Positions 33,365-41,600 of a stretch of 64,000 nt of DNA are shown piece after piece. Position 1 is the first letter of the stretch. Every line of letters starts with the position of its first letter. The position numbers and the translations under genes were made by a program. The notes under the pieces are model-generated. The model had not been told where the DNA came from and ran no database searches. It saw only the letters and a program-made list of their open reading frames with translations. The stretch spans positions 248,001 to 312,000 of the forward strand of contig NC_013745.1 of the NCBI RefSeq assembly GCF_000025325.1, given 5' to 3'. The DNA is from Haloterrigena turkmenica DSM 5511 (GTDB lineage Archaea > Halobacteriota > Halobacteria > Halobacteriales > Natrialbaceae).

Positions 33365-36355
33365 CTACGATCCCGTGAGGAGGTCGTTCACCTTCTCGAT
33401 CGGATGTGGCGGTCTCTCGTCTCGAGTTTCTTGATCGCCGATCTGACTCCGGCAGGACGCGCCGGGCGCGACCGGCATTCCGTCGCTCTCGTCTAACTTC
33501 TCGTAGAGCCGCTCGCCGATCGCCTTCGAGAGGTCGTAGTGTTCGGCCTCGTAGCCGAACGAGCCGGCCATCCCGCAGCAGGTAGAGTCGATCGGGTCGA
33601 CCGCGTAGCCGGCCCGCCGGAGGACGCCGACGGCGTGGTGGTCCTTCCCGGTCGCCTTCTGGTGGCAGTGGCCGTGATACGCGAGCGTCTCCTCGGTCTC
33701 GTCGAGGGGCAGTCGCTCGAGGAGCCGGTACTTGTCGATGTACTCGCTGATGCCGTAGGCGTGGGCGGCGACGGTCTCGGCCTGCGGCGTGCTCACCAGA
33801 TCGCGGTACTCGTCCTGGAAGACCACCGCGTCGGACGGTTCGACCGCGACGACGTCGTACCCGTCCTCGATGTACTCGGCGAACAGGTCGACGTTCGTTC
33901 GGGCGCGATCCTCGGCCGCGTCGAGCATGCCGACCGAGAACGCCGCGCGGCCGCTCGGCGCGACGTCCTCGGGGATCTCGACGTGGACGCCGGCCGACTC
34001 GAGCACGCGCACGGCGGCTTTCCCGGGCCGGGTGTAGTTGTAGTTCGTGTAGGTGTCGGGGAACAACACCACCTTCCGGTGGGCCGCTTCCGGGCTCACC
34101 CGCGACCCGCGCCGGGCGAACCACTCCTGGAGGGACTCGCGCTCGAAGGAGGGCAGCGTCCGCTCGGGCGCGATGCCGGCGACCTTCTCCATCACGAGGC
34201 GACTGCCAGGCAGTTGCTTCCCGGCGTTGGCCAGCGGCGCGAGCGCGCTTCCGAGCTTCGAGACCGTATCGATGTTGCCGAACAGCCGCTCGCGCAGCCC
34301 GATCCCCTCCCGCTCGTGGTACTGGTGTTTGGTCTCGGCCTTGAGTTTCGCCAGATCGACCCCGGTCGGACAGTCGCTCTTGCAGCCCTTGCAGCCGACG
34401 CAGAGGTCGAGCACCTCCTCCTGGAAGCGCTCGGAGTACATTTCTTCCTCGTCGATCTCGCCGGAGATCGCTGCCCGGAGCATGTTCGCGCGACCGCGGG
34501 TCGTCGCGATTTCGTCTTTCATCCCCCGGTAGGTCGGACACATCACGTCGTCGGTCTGCCGACAGGTCCCACAGCCGTTGCAGAGTTCGACGAGCTGCGA
34601 GAACCCGCCCTCGTCGGTGAAGTCCAATTTCGTCTGGGGCTCGATCGACGTGTAGCCCGCACCGTACCGGAGGTTCTCGCGCATGTCGGTCGGGTTCTCG
34701 TCGGTGTAGACGACCTTGCCGGGGTTCATCCGCCAGTCGGGGTCGAAGACCGACTTGACCTCCTGGAACGCGGCCCAGAGGTCCTCGCCGTACATCTTCG
34801 GATTGAACGCCGTGCGGGCGAGCCCGTCGCCGTGCTCGCCGGAGAACGAGCCGTGGTGTTCGACGACGAGGTCCGTCACGTCCCCGGAGATCGACTGCAT
34901 CGCCTGGACGCCCTCGTCCTCCTTCAGGTTGAGGATGGGCCGGATGTGGAGCGTGCCGCTGCCCGCGTGGGCGAAGTACGCCGCCGAGGTGTCGTGGTCG
35001 TCGAGGATCCCCATGAACTTCTGGACGTACTCGGCGAGTTCCTCGGGCGGAACCGTCGCGTCCTCGATGAACGGGTACGGCTTCGGATCGCCCTCGAGAC
35101 TCATCAGCAGCGGAATGGCCGCCTTCCGGAGCTTCCAGAGGTCCGCCTGCTCGTCCTCGGTGTAGGCCTCGAGGGCTTCGAAGGCGTCGCCCTCATCGAC
35201 GAAGTGGGCGTTCGTCCGCCCGATCGCCGCTTCGAAGTCGTCGTGGAGTTCGGAGTCATACTCCAGCATCAGCGCCGCCTCCGTCCCGTCGGGGATCGGC
35301 GCCTCGTAGCGGGAGAACTGCTCGGACTCCCGGGCGAGCCTGAACACCTCGCTGTCCATCAGTTCGACCGCGCTGGGATCGAACTCGAGGGCCTCGGGGA
35401 CGGCCTCGAGCGCGTCGATCAGATCGTCGAAACAGTAGAGCACGAGCGCCGTTTCCTCGGGGAGGGTCACAAGACTGAGCTCCGCTTCGACGATCACGCC
35501 GAGGGTGGACTCCGCGCCGACGAAGAGCTTCGAGAGGTTGATGACCGTCTCTCCGTCCTCGTTCTCGTAGATCACCCTGTCGAGGTTGTAGCCGGAGACG
35601 GTGCGCTTGAGGTCCGGATAGCGGGCCTCGATCTCGTCGGCGTTCTCCTCGACGAGCGCGCGAACGGTTCGGTAGATCTCCGCCTCGCGGTCGCCCCTCG
35701 AGACGATCTCCTCGTACTCTTCGGAGTCGAGGACGACTTCGCGGGTGTGGATCAGCGAGCCGTCGGCGAGGACGACGTTCAACTCCTCGGTGTAGGCGTC
35801 GGTGATTCCGTAGCGAACGGAGTGGGCGCCGGTCGAGTTGTTCCCGATCCCGCCGCCGATCGTCGCGCGGTTCGATGAAGCAGGATCCGGCGCGAACTTG
35901 AGGCCGTACTGTGCGAGGTGGTCGTCGAGGTGGTCCTGGACGACACCCGGTTGGACGCGCGCCCGTTTCTCCTCGGCGTCGACCTCGAGGATGTCGTCCA
36001 TGTAGGTCGACAGATCGAGCACGACGCAGCCCGGCCCCACGGTCTGTCCGCCGAGGGACGACCCGGCGCCGCGGGCCATGATCGGGACGTCGTGCTCGGC
36101 CGCGACGCGGATAGCGTTTCGCACGTCCTCCGTGTCCCGCGGGAGAACGGCACCGGCCGGCCGGGCCTGGTAGATGCTTCCGTCGGTCGAGTACAGCACC
36201 TGTGCGTACTCGTCGAACCGAACCTCCCCCTTCATAACCGATCGCAAATCGTCCGCGAGTTCGGCGTACTCGCCGACGTCGCTGTAGTCGTGGTCGAGCG
36301 TATTTCGAAACTCCTCGTAGTTGCTGAGATCGCCCTGTGGCTTTTCAACAGCCAT
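33365..36355 (-). CDS. FAD-linked D-2-hydroxyacid dehydrogenase with Fe-S and CCG domains (D-lactate or glycolate)
   Basis: 996 residues. The N-terminal FAD-binding PCMH domain is about residues 50-280 (MARGAGSSLGGQTVGPG; IGGGIGNNSTGAHS). The FAD-oxidase C domain runs to about 550 (YFAHAGSGTLHIRPIL; HHGSFSGEHGDGLAR). Two Fe-S motifs follow (CNGCGTC from Cys592, CVGCKGCKSDCPTG from Cys652). The CCG domain ends with HGHCHQKATG and STCCGMAGSFGYEAEH. It oxidises D-lactate to pyruvate or glycolate to glyoxylate, so one polypeptide covers the roles of GlcD, GlcF and more. It is convergent with the LutB fusion. D-lactate is favoured by the adjacent glyoxalase, glycolate by the nearby malate synthase. 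Confidence 0.92.
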   Translation of the reverse strand: MAVEKPQGDLSNYEEFRNTLDHDYSDVGEYAELADDLRSVMKGEVRFDEYAQVLYSTDGSIYQARPAGAVLPRDTEDVRNAIRVAAEHDVPIMARGAGSSLGGQTVGPGCVVLDLSTYMDDILEVDAEEKRARVQPGVVQDHLDDHLAQYGLKFAPDPASSNRATIGGGIGNNSTGAHSVRYGITDAYTEELNVVLADGSLIHTREVVLDSEEYEEIVSRGDREAEIYRTVRALVEENADEIEARYPDLKRTVSGYNLDRVIYENEDGETVINLSKLFVGAESTLGVIVEAELSLVTLPEETALVLYCFDDLIDALEAVPEALEFDPSAVELMDSEVFRLARESEQFSRYEAPIPDGTEAALMLEYDSELHDDFEAAIGRTNAHFVDEGDAFEALEAYTEDEQADLWKLRKAAIPLLMSLEGDPKPYPFIEDATVPPEELAEYVQKFMGILDDHDTSAAYFAHAGSGTLHIRPILNLKEDEGVQAMQSISGDVTDLVVEHHGSFSGEHGDGLARTAFNPKMYGEDLWAAFQEVKSVFDPDWRMNPGKVVYTDENPTDMRENLRYGAGYTSIEPQTKLDFTDEGGFSQLVELCNGCGTCRQTDDVMCPTYRGMKDEIATTRGRANMLRAAISGEIDEEEMYSERFQEEVLDLCVGCKGCKSDCPTGVDLAKLKAETKHQYHEREGIGLRERLFGNIDTVSKLGSALAPLANAGKQLPGSRLVMEKVAGIAPERTLPSFERESLQEWFARRGSRVSPEAAHRKVVLFPDTYTNYNYTRPGKAAVRVLESAGVHVEIPEDVAPSGRAAFSVGMLDAAEDRARTNVDLFAEYIEDGYDVVAVEPSDAVVFQDEYRDLVSTPQAETVAAHAYGISEYIDKYRLLERLPLDETEETLAYHGHCHQKATGKDHHAVGVLRRAGYAVDPIDSTCCGMAGSFGYEAEHYDLSKAIGERLYEKLDESDGMPVAPGASCRSQIGDQETRDERPPHPIEKVNDLLTGS

Positions 36356-36374
36356 CGTATGCTTCTTCGTACAT

Positions 36375-36388
36375 CAATTATTATAAAC
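36375..36388 (-). promoter_or_regulatory. TATA box of the D-2-hydroxyacid dehydrogenase gene
   Basis: Minus-strand GGTTTATAATAATTG, centred 28 bases before the ATG at 36355; a strong leaderless-type promoter. Confidence 0.55.
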
Positions 36389-36512
36389 CCTGCCATTATT
36401 TGCATCCGTTACCTGCGAAAGATACACTGATTGGGGACCGACCCGTGTCTCGAGCCGGTCGCCTCGAGCACTGATCAACGACTTTAAGAGAATGGTCGTC
36501 GGGAACTGAGAT

Positions 36513-36881
36513 ATGGAGTTCATCCATCTCAACATCAACGTCGCCGACGCCGACGAGACGATCGAGTTCTACGAACAGTTCGGGTTCGAGGAGAGCTGGG
36601 AGTTCGAAACGCCGGACGGCGAAACGCAAAACCGGTACATCGCGGACGAGAACGGGATCGAACTGCAGCTTTCCGATACCGACGGTGAGACAGAGTTCGA
36701 AGAGGGAACGGCCTGGGACCACCTCGCCATCGGCGTCGACGACGTCGACGAGGTGTTCGCGGAGATCGATCACTACGGCGTCGTCAAAGAACCGGGCGAT
36801 CAGCCCGAGGCCGGTGCTCGAACGGCGTTCGTCTACGACCCGGACGGTCGGAAAGTCGAACTCGTCGAGCCGTTGGACTGA
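36513..36881 (+). CDS. Glyoxalase/VOC family protein
   Basis: 122 residues, two beta-alpha-beta-beta-beta modules. The start MEFIHLNINVADADETIEFYEQFGF is the typical first module, and the second has AWDHLAIGVDDVDEVFAEI. Metal ligand candidates are His5, a Glu in NGIELQL, His in WDHLA, and the final Glu in KVELVEPLD, as in glyoxalase I. It would turn methylglyoxal conjugates towards D-lactate, the substrate of the divergent dehydrogenase. The thiol partner in haloarchaea is uncertain. A TATA box (ACTTTAAG, 36481-36488) lies 28 bases before the ATG. Confidence 0.85.
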   Translation: MEFIHLNINVADADETIEFYEQFGFEESWEFETPDGETQNRYIADENGIELQLSDTDGETEFEEGTAWDHLAIGVDDVDEVFAEIDHYGVVKEPGDQPEAGARTAFVYDPDGRKVELVEPLD

Positions 36882-37568
36882 CTCCGGTGTAGCGCGGCTC
36901 ACGGAGTTCGGTGCGACGCGGATCACTGATTCTACGAGAGTTACCTCCGTCGTCTCTCGCCGTCATCGTATGCCATTCGTGTTCCGTCCGTTCGCCCGTT
37001 TTCCGTCCGGTTCCGCCAGTCTTGCTCACATTTCATCCGTGATCCGTCCATGTTCCGCGATGACGGGGTACGCATCGACAGGAGAACCGACGAGACGCGG
37101 CTATCGGGCCCTCGACGACGCGAACCGCCGACGAGGGAGACGTCCGTTCGGTCGTTCTCTATTCCAGAATCATCGCCGAACCTGAACGCATCGCCCGATT
37201 GAATTACACTGGTACATCTGTAAATAGACGAGATAGTGTCGCCGTGAAACGGAGAGGAACAAAGCGACCGCGGGTGGGCGTTTTCTATTCCAGAACGATC
37301 GATCGGGGAAAACGCCTCTTGCGGTCGACAGGCAGAGATTCGCAATTATCCGCGGTGACGCGCGGTCGGATCCGTTTTCACACAAAACGCGACTATCGGT
37401 CCGACGCCGTTCGAGTCACTGTCCGAAACGATATTGCCCGGAAGCAGCCTGGAGGCGGGCGATGATCGGCGGGAACCGGAGGATCCCCAGTGCGCCGCCG
37501 ACGGAAAACGATAACTGGGGACTCTCCTCGATTCCGGCGGACCCATTGTTTGCTATGTGAGAACAACA
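36882..37568. other. Intergenic stretch with a 23-base direct repeat
   Basis: About 690 bases between the VOC gene and the second IclR gene, without a recognisable gene. It contains two near-identical 23-base segments (37153-37175 and 37279-37301) and T-rich tracts. Confidence 0.45.
37153..37301. repeat. Direct repeat, CGTTYTCTATTCCAGAA-type, two copies
   Basis: Copies at 37153-37175 and 37279-37301 differ at three of 23 positions and share TCTATTCCAGAA and ATCG after it. They are 126 bases apart in non-coding DNA upstream of the IclR gene. They could be regulator sites or traces of a duplication. Confidence 0.5.
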
Positions 37569-37592
37569 CTTATACTTCCCGTGATAATACAG
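37569..37592 (+). promoter_or_regulatory. Promoter of the second IclR gene with overlapping half-operator
   Basis: TATA element CTTATACT (37569-37576) is centred 27 bases before the ATG at 37599 and fixes that start. TGATAATACAG (37582-37592), the same as the right half of the palindrome at 30314, lies between the TATA box and the start. That position would allow autorepression. Confidence 0.5.
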
Positions 37593-37598
37593 TACGGT

Positions 37599-38366
37599 AT
37601 GACGAAACGGGCGAAACACCCGGTCCGGACGACCGAGAAATCGTTGCAAGTCATCGCGGAACTCAATCGGTTGGGGGAGGCTCGAGTGACGACGGTCGCG
37701 AACGAACTCGAGATGGGAAAGAGCGCGGTCCACAACCACCTCAGCACGCTCGAGAAACACGGCTACGTCGTGAAGGACCCGGAGACCAAAACCTACCGTC
37801 TCAGCCTCAAGTTCCTCGATATCGGCGGGCAGATCCGAGCCGAGAGAGACGTCTACAAGGTCGCGGAGCCGAAGGTCGAAGAACTGGCCGAGAAGTCGGG
37901 AGAACTGGTCCACCTCGTCGTCGAGGAGGCCGGCAAGGGCGTCTACCTGTGCCGTTCGAAGGGCGAGCGCGCGGTCGAACTGGACACCTACATCGGCTGT
38001 CGACACCACATGCACAGCACGGCGTTCGGGAAGGCGATCCTCTCTCGGCTCCCGGCGGATCGCGTCGACGCGATCATCGACCAACACGGCCTGCCGCAGG
38101 TGACGCCCCAGACGATAACGTCGCGCGAGAAACTCTTCGAGGAACTCGAGCGGACGAGAGAGCGCGGCTTCGCGGTCGACGACGAGGAGCGACTCGAGGG
38201 GCTTCGCTGTATCGCCGCGCCGATCAAGTTCGATTCGGACGTCATCGGCGCGATCAGCGTGTCGGGGCCGACCGCCCGGATCGACGACGACTGGGAGTCG
38301 AACGAGTTCGTCAGCGAACTCCAGCGAACGGTGAACGTGATCGAGCTCAACAAATACAACGTCTGA
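37599..38366 (+). CDS. IclR family transcriptional regulator (lactate/C2 locus)
   Basis: 255 residues. The winged helix-turn-helix covers about residues 7-70 (VRTTEKSLQVIAELN; recognition region ANELEMGKSAVHNHLSTL). The effector domain covers about 80-250 (MHSTAFGKAILSRL; GFAVDDEERLEGLRCIAAPI). The start at 37599 is set by the TATA box at -27. It lies directly before malate synthase and downstream of the glyoxalase gene. The shared TGATAATACAG element suggests control of itself and of lldP/lutCB; this is inference. Confidence 0.93.
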   Translation: MTKRAKHPVRTTEKSLQVIAELNRLGEARVTTVANELEMGKSAVHNHLSTLEKHGYVVKDPETKTYRLSLKFLDIGGQIRAERDVYKVAEPKVEELAEKSGELVHLVVEEAGKGVYLCRSKGERAVELDTYIGCRHHMHSTAFGKAILSRLPADRVDAIIDQHGLPQVTPQTITSREKLFEELERTRERGFAVDDEERLEGLRCIAAPIKFDSDVIGAISVSGPTARIDDDWESNEFVSELQRTVNVIELNKYNV

Positions 38367-38568
38367 CGACGCGAGCGCTGTCAGCGATCCGTGTCTGACG
38401 TTCTACTTCGCTACGCCCGATCGTGGGTGTCGATCCGGTAGAAACTGCCGACAAAACCGGTTGGAAGTGGGAGATAACTACGATTCGTGCGGTCGACCGT
38501 GATAGGGGCTACCGAGAGAGCGCACCGCACAATATTAATAGTAGGAAAGAATATCGATAATTGGATTC

Positions 38569-39879
38569 ATGAGTACGCACACTGATCGCCTTCACGATCG
38601 GAAGTTCGTTCGAACGTTCTTTACGACGCCGACGGCCGTGAAAGGGGAAGACGATTCCGCCAAGATGCTGCGCCGTGCCGCCCAGCTCAGCGGCATCGAA
38701 GCGCCGGACGTCTGGGTGCCGGACAACGAGGACGCGACGGCCCCCTCGATGCGCGACGAGGGAATCGAGAACATCATCGACGTGCTGTCCGAACACGGCG
38801 CCGACGTCCCCGGCGAGATCCACCCCCGCGTCGTCTGGCACCGCGAGAGCCCTGAGACCCGATACCAGGGCTTCCAGCAAATCCTCGAGCTCGCGGATCC
38901 CGAAAACGGGGCCGTCGAACACCTCGATGGCGTCGTGATCCCGGAGGTCGGCGACATCGACGACTGGAAGAAGGCCGACGAGTTCATCACCATCGTGGAA
39001 AACGAGCACGGGCTGGAAGAGGGAAGTCTGGCCATGTCGGTCATCGTCGAGAGCGGCGAGGCCGAGCTGGCTCTCGGCGACCTCCGCGAGGAGATGGGCA
39101 AACCCTCGAACAACTTAGAGCGGCTGTTCCTCCTCGTCGACGGCGAAGTCGACTACACCAAGGACATGCGCGCGATCACGCCCACGGGCGAACTGCCGCC
39201 GTGGCCGGAGCTGCGACACAACACCTCCCGCGGCGCGAGCGCGGCCGGACTGATCGCGATCGACGGTCCCTACGACGACATCCGCGACGTCGAGGGCTAC
39301 CACGAGCGGATGACCGACAACCAGGCGAAGGGGATGCTCGGAATCTGGTCGCTGACCCCTGGCCAGGTCGTCGAGGCGAATAAGTCGCCGCTCCCGCCGA
39401 AGGAGGGGAGCTGGCTCCTCGAGGTCGACGACCGCGAGATCGAACTCGAAGCGGAGGACGACCACTACGTCTACGAGGGCGACGCGATCGAACTCGAAGA
39501 GGCGGCGGACGACCGGTACAAACTCAGCGTCGGCGGCGACGAGCGCGAACTCGACAGCGACGAACTCTCCCAGGAACTCCTGAATCTGGCCTCCTACATC
39601 CCGAGTCTGAACGACATCGTCGACTCGATGGAGGAGTTCGAAGCGGCCAAGGAAGCCGGAAAGGGCGCGATCGCGATGGAACGATCGGCGACCATCGTCG
39701 TCGACGGAGTCGAGGTCGAGATCAGCAACGACCGAATGTGGGACGAGGCCACCTACCAGGCGGCCCAGACCCCGATCACGCTGTTCCAGGACGTCTACGA
39801 GAATCGACCGGACCAGCACGAGGACTTAGAGGAGATGTACGGCGAGGACCTCGTGGAGCGCGCGATGGTCGTCGGCTGA
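38569..39879 (+). CDS. aceB: Malate synthase, haloarchaeal type
   Basis: 436 residues, close to the length of the short haloarchaeal malate synthase, which is related to HpcH/CitE lyases rather than to bacterial forms A or G. It condenses glyoxylate with acetyl-CoA to malate. Features are FFTTPTAVKGEDDSAKMLRRA, VWVPDNEDATAPSMRDEG with the metal-binding acids, and IHPRVVWHRESPETRYQG. No isocitrate lyase gene is in the window. The glyoxylate may come from the methylaspartate cycle or from glycolate oxidation by the dehydrogenase at 33365. A TATA-like AATATTAATAG lies about 33 bases upstream. Confidence 0.93.
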   Translation: MSTHTDRLHDRKFVRTFFTTPTAVKGEDDSAKMLRRAAQLSGIEAPDVWVPDNEDATAPSMRDEGIENIIDVLSEHGADVPGEIHPRVVWHRESPETRYQGFQQILELADPENGAVEHLDGVVIPEVGDIDDWKKADEFITIVENEHGLEEGSLAMSVIVESGEAELALGDLREEMGKPSNNLERLFLLVDGEVDYTKDMRAITPTGELPPWPELRHNTSRGASAAGLIAIDGPYDDIRDVEGYHERMTDNQAKGMLGIWSLTPGQVVEANKSPLPPKEGSWLLEVDDREIELEAEDDHYVYEGDAIELEEAADDRYKLSVGGDERELDSDELSQELLNLASYIPSLNDIVDSMEEFEAAKEAGKGAIAMERSATIVVDGVEVEISNDRMWDEATYQAAQTPITLFQDVYENRPDQHEDLEEMYGEDLVERAMVVG

Positions 39880-40306
39880 TCGGGAGTCAGAAACAGCCAA
39901 CTACTCCAGTATCGCCGTAGATATTTCGGCACTTGCGGGACGAAGAGCGTATCAAGTTCTGATGAGGTCTCTACGGTACGGTTTCGTCTACCGCGATAAT
40001 ATCGAGATTTAGAAGGAAGGAGTGGCAACTACGTTGGTAAGAATCTCGCTTCGGGAAATCGAATCCGGATTCCTGAGCCTTCAACAGTAAGAATAGCTAC
40101 GATAGGTAGATATTGTGCAATATCTATAATAGGTGAAGTAGATTCAGTAGGTTCAATTTAGCTTTCTTACTACACACAAACCCGCTCAACGGTGCTAAGC
40201 GGCAAAATTTGATGAATTGCGGGGACGGGAGCAGACGACAAATCCTGAATTCGCCTCGATCTCAAAATACAGCGTAGTCAGAGGATGTGAAAACTGTCAC
40301 AGTATG
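39880..40306. other. AT-rich intergenic stretch
   Basis: About 430 bases between malate synthase and the third IS6 relic; no gene or repeat recognised. Confidence 0.5.
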
Positions 40307-41152
40307 GTACCGCCTAGTTTAACACCCCCAGTGGCGATTATTGGTCGAGTGACTAGTACGGACGGTGATAGTTGTAGTAATGTACGAACTGTCCAAGATA
40401 TTCATCGGGCGCTCGGCTACCTTCCTACCCAGGAATTATAGAAACAGTGAATTCGCATTTTGGAGGGGATGAAACCACTTTTCGGTGCGGTTTCGGACAT
40501 TTTAGTTGACCCGACCACTCAGTCCGACTCGCGAGAGGATAGTCCGATAGCCAAATTGATCGACGGGAAACTCATCGTCACAGAGATCGTGTCTCTCACG
40601 GAGTTTCTGCAGAAATGCAGCCGTCGGATCAGTGCCGTGTCGACTAACCAACGAAACATCGAGAATTAACGTTGCCTCGAGGTATATTGCATCGTACAGT
40701 CAAGACCACTCGCCGTTGGTTTTGAGAGCGGTTTCATTAACAGCGACCCGCGACGGCTGTACCGTCCGCAGAACGTGAAGCGTCCTGTTAGCGAGGCGAA
40801 CCTTCGATTCGCCGACCAGTGGAGCGGAAAGCGCTCCAAGCGGCCGCCCGAGAGCGTCGTCTCGTGGACATCGGCGGGTCGCGTCCGCTGTTAGCCGGCC
40901 GATACACCTAGTTTCAAGCCGCACCGTGAGAACGTTCAACGCCTAATTCAGCGAGAATCGTTGTCGTCTCCCGCAGCGAACAACCAGTCTGGCGGAGACG
41001 GACAGCGAACACCCTAACGGGCGTCGTCGACCGCTCGCTCTCTCAAAATTCTTTTAAATCTGCCTCATAGCTCTCGCTGAGCAGGTCTGCGAGCGTCGAC
41101 CAACTCGACGTTACGACCTGCTCGCTTCTCAAACTGGCTCGACTAGACATCG
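40307..41152 (-). mobile_element. IS6-family relic, both ends present, with internal insertion (copy 3)
   Basis: Read on the minus strand it follows copy 1 from end to end. The left terminus (TGTCTAGTCGAGCCAGTTTG) is near 41152, followed by GCAGACCTGCTCAGCGAGAG, and the right terminus (GTTAAACTAGGCGG) is near 40307. The reading frame is destroyed by many substitutions and shifts, more than in copy 1. It is about 106 bases longer because of a foreign stretch at 40765-40870. Confidence 0.8.
40765..40870. repeat. Hairpin-rich 106-base insertion inside the IS6 relic
   Basis: Absent from the same place in copy 1. It holds two adjacent perfect hairpins: GGCGAA-N7-TTCGCC (40795-40813) and GGAGCG-GAAAG-CGCTCC (40821-40837). 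The GC-rich, structured character suggests a small non-autonomous element or a repeat unit, but no second copy was found in the window. Confidence 0.5.
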
Positions 41153-41182
41153 CGGCACGCGACTCTAGGATCGGGACCAACG

Positions 41183-41542
41183 TCAGAACGCGCCCAGATG
41201 ATCGTCCTGTGGTTCGTACAGTCCGCCGGTCATCCGCACCTCGTGGATTTCGTCTAACGTCTCGCCGATCGATAGTCCGCGGTCGGACATCACCGCCGCG
41301 ACGACGCCGATCGGGACGCCGTTCTCGTACTGCTCTTGTAGCTGCCAGACGACGTCCTTGAGACCGTCACTCGTGACGTCCTCGTCTAAATCCAACTGGG
41401 CGTATTCGAACTCTGCCTCGTGACCCGTCACGCGATAGTGACGGCGGTGGAACTCGATGATCTCATTCGGAGCGTCGGTTTGCAGATCGACGTCACACTC
41501 CGGACAGGACGCGACGTACGGTGCCTGATCTTGGGTACTCAT
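41183..41542 (-). CDS. Small zinc-finger/winged-helix-like protein next to the Rieske oxygenase
   Basis: 119 residues; no family named with certainty. The N-terminus has CPECD and, about 20 residues on, HRRHYRVTGH, which could hold one zinc ion. The C-terminal half (GVPIGVVAAVMSDRGLSIGE; DEIHEVRMTGGLYEP) looks like a small winged-helix domain. It lies 58 bases downstream of the Rieske oxygenase gene on the same strand with no evident promoter between, so it is probably co-transcribed. It could be an accessory or regulatory partner. It is not a reductase, since no flavin or Fe-S motif is seen. Confidence 0.7.
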   Translation of the reverse strand: MSTQDQAPYVASCPECDVDLQTDAPNEIIEFHRRHYRVTGHEAEFEYAQLDLDEDVTSDGLKDVVWQLQEQYENGVPIGVVAAVMSDRGLSIGETLDEIHEVRMTGGLYEPQDDHLGAF

Positions 41543-41600
41543 GGGTTCTGGTTCTGATTGTCGTGTTTCAGTGTCGATCGATTATGCAGAGGCGATACCA

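Noticed and set aside
33539-35878. 779-residue plus-strand open frame
   Set aside because: Antisense shadow of the 996-residue FAD/Fe-S dehydrogenase; GC-rich archaeal genes often leave such long frames open. No family features.
40217-40669. Two short plus-strand frames (about 70 residues each)
   Set aside because: They run antisense through, or across the edge of, the third IS6 relic and have no features of their own.
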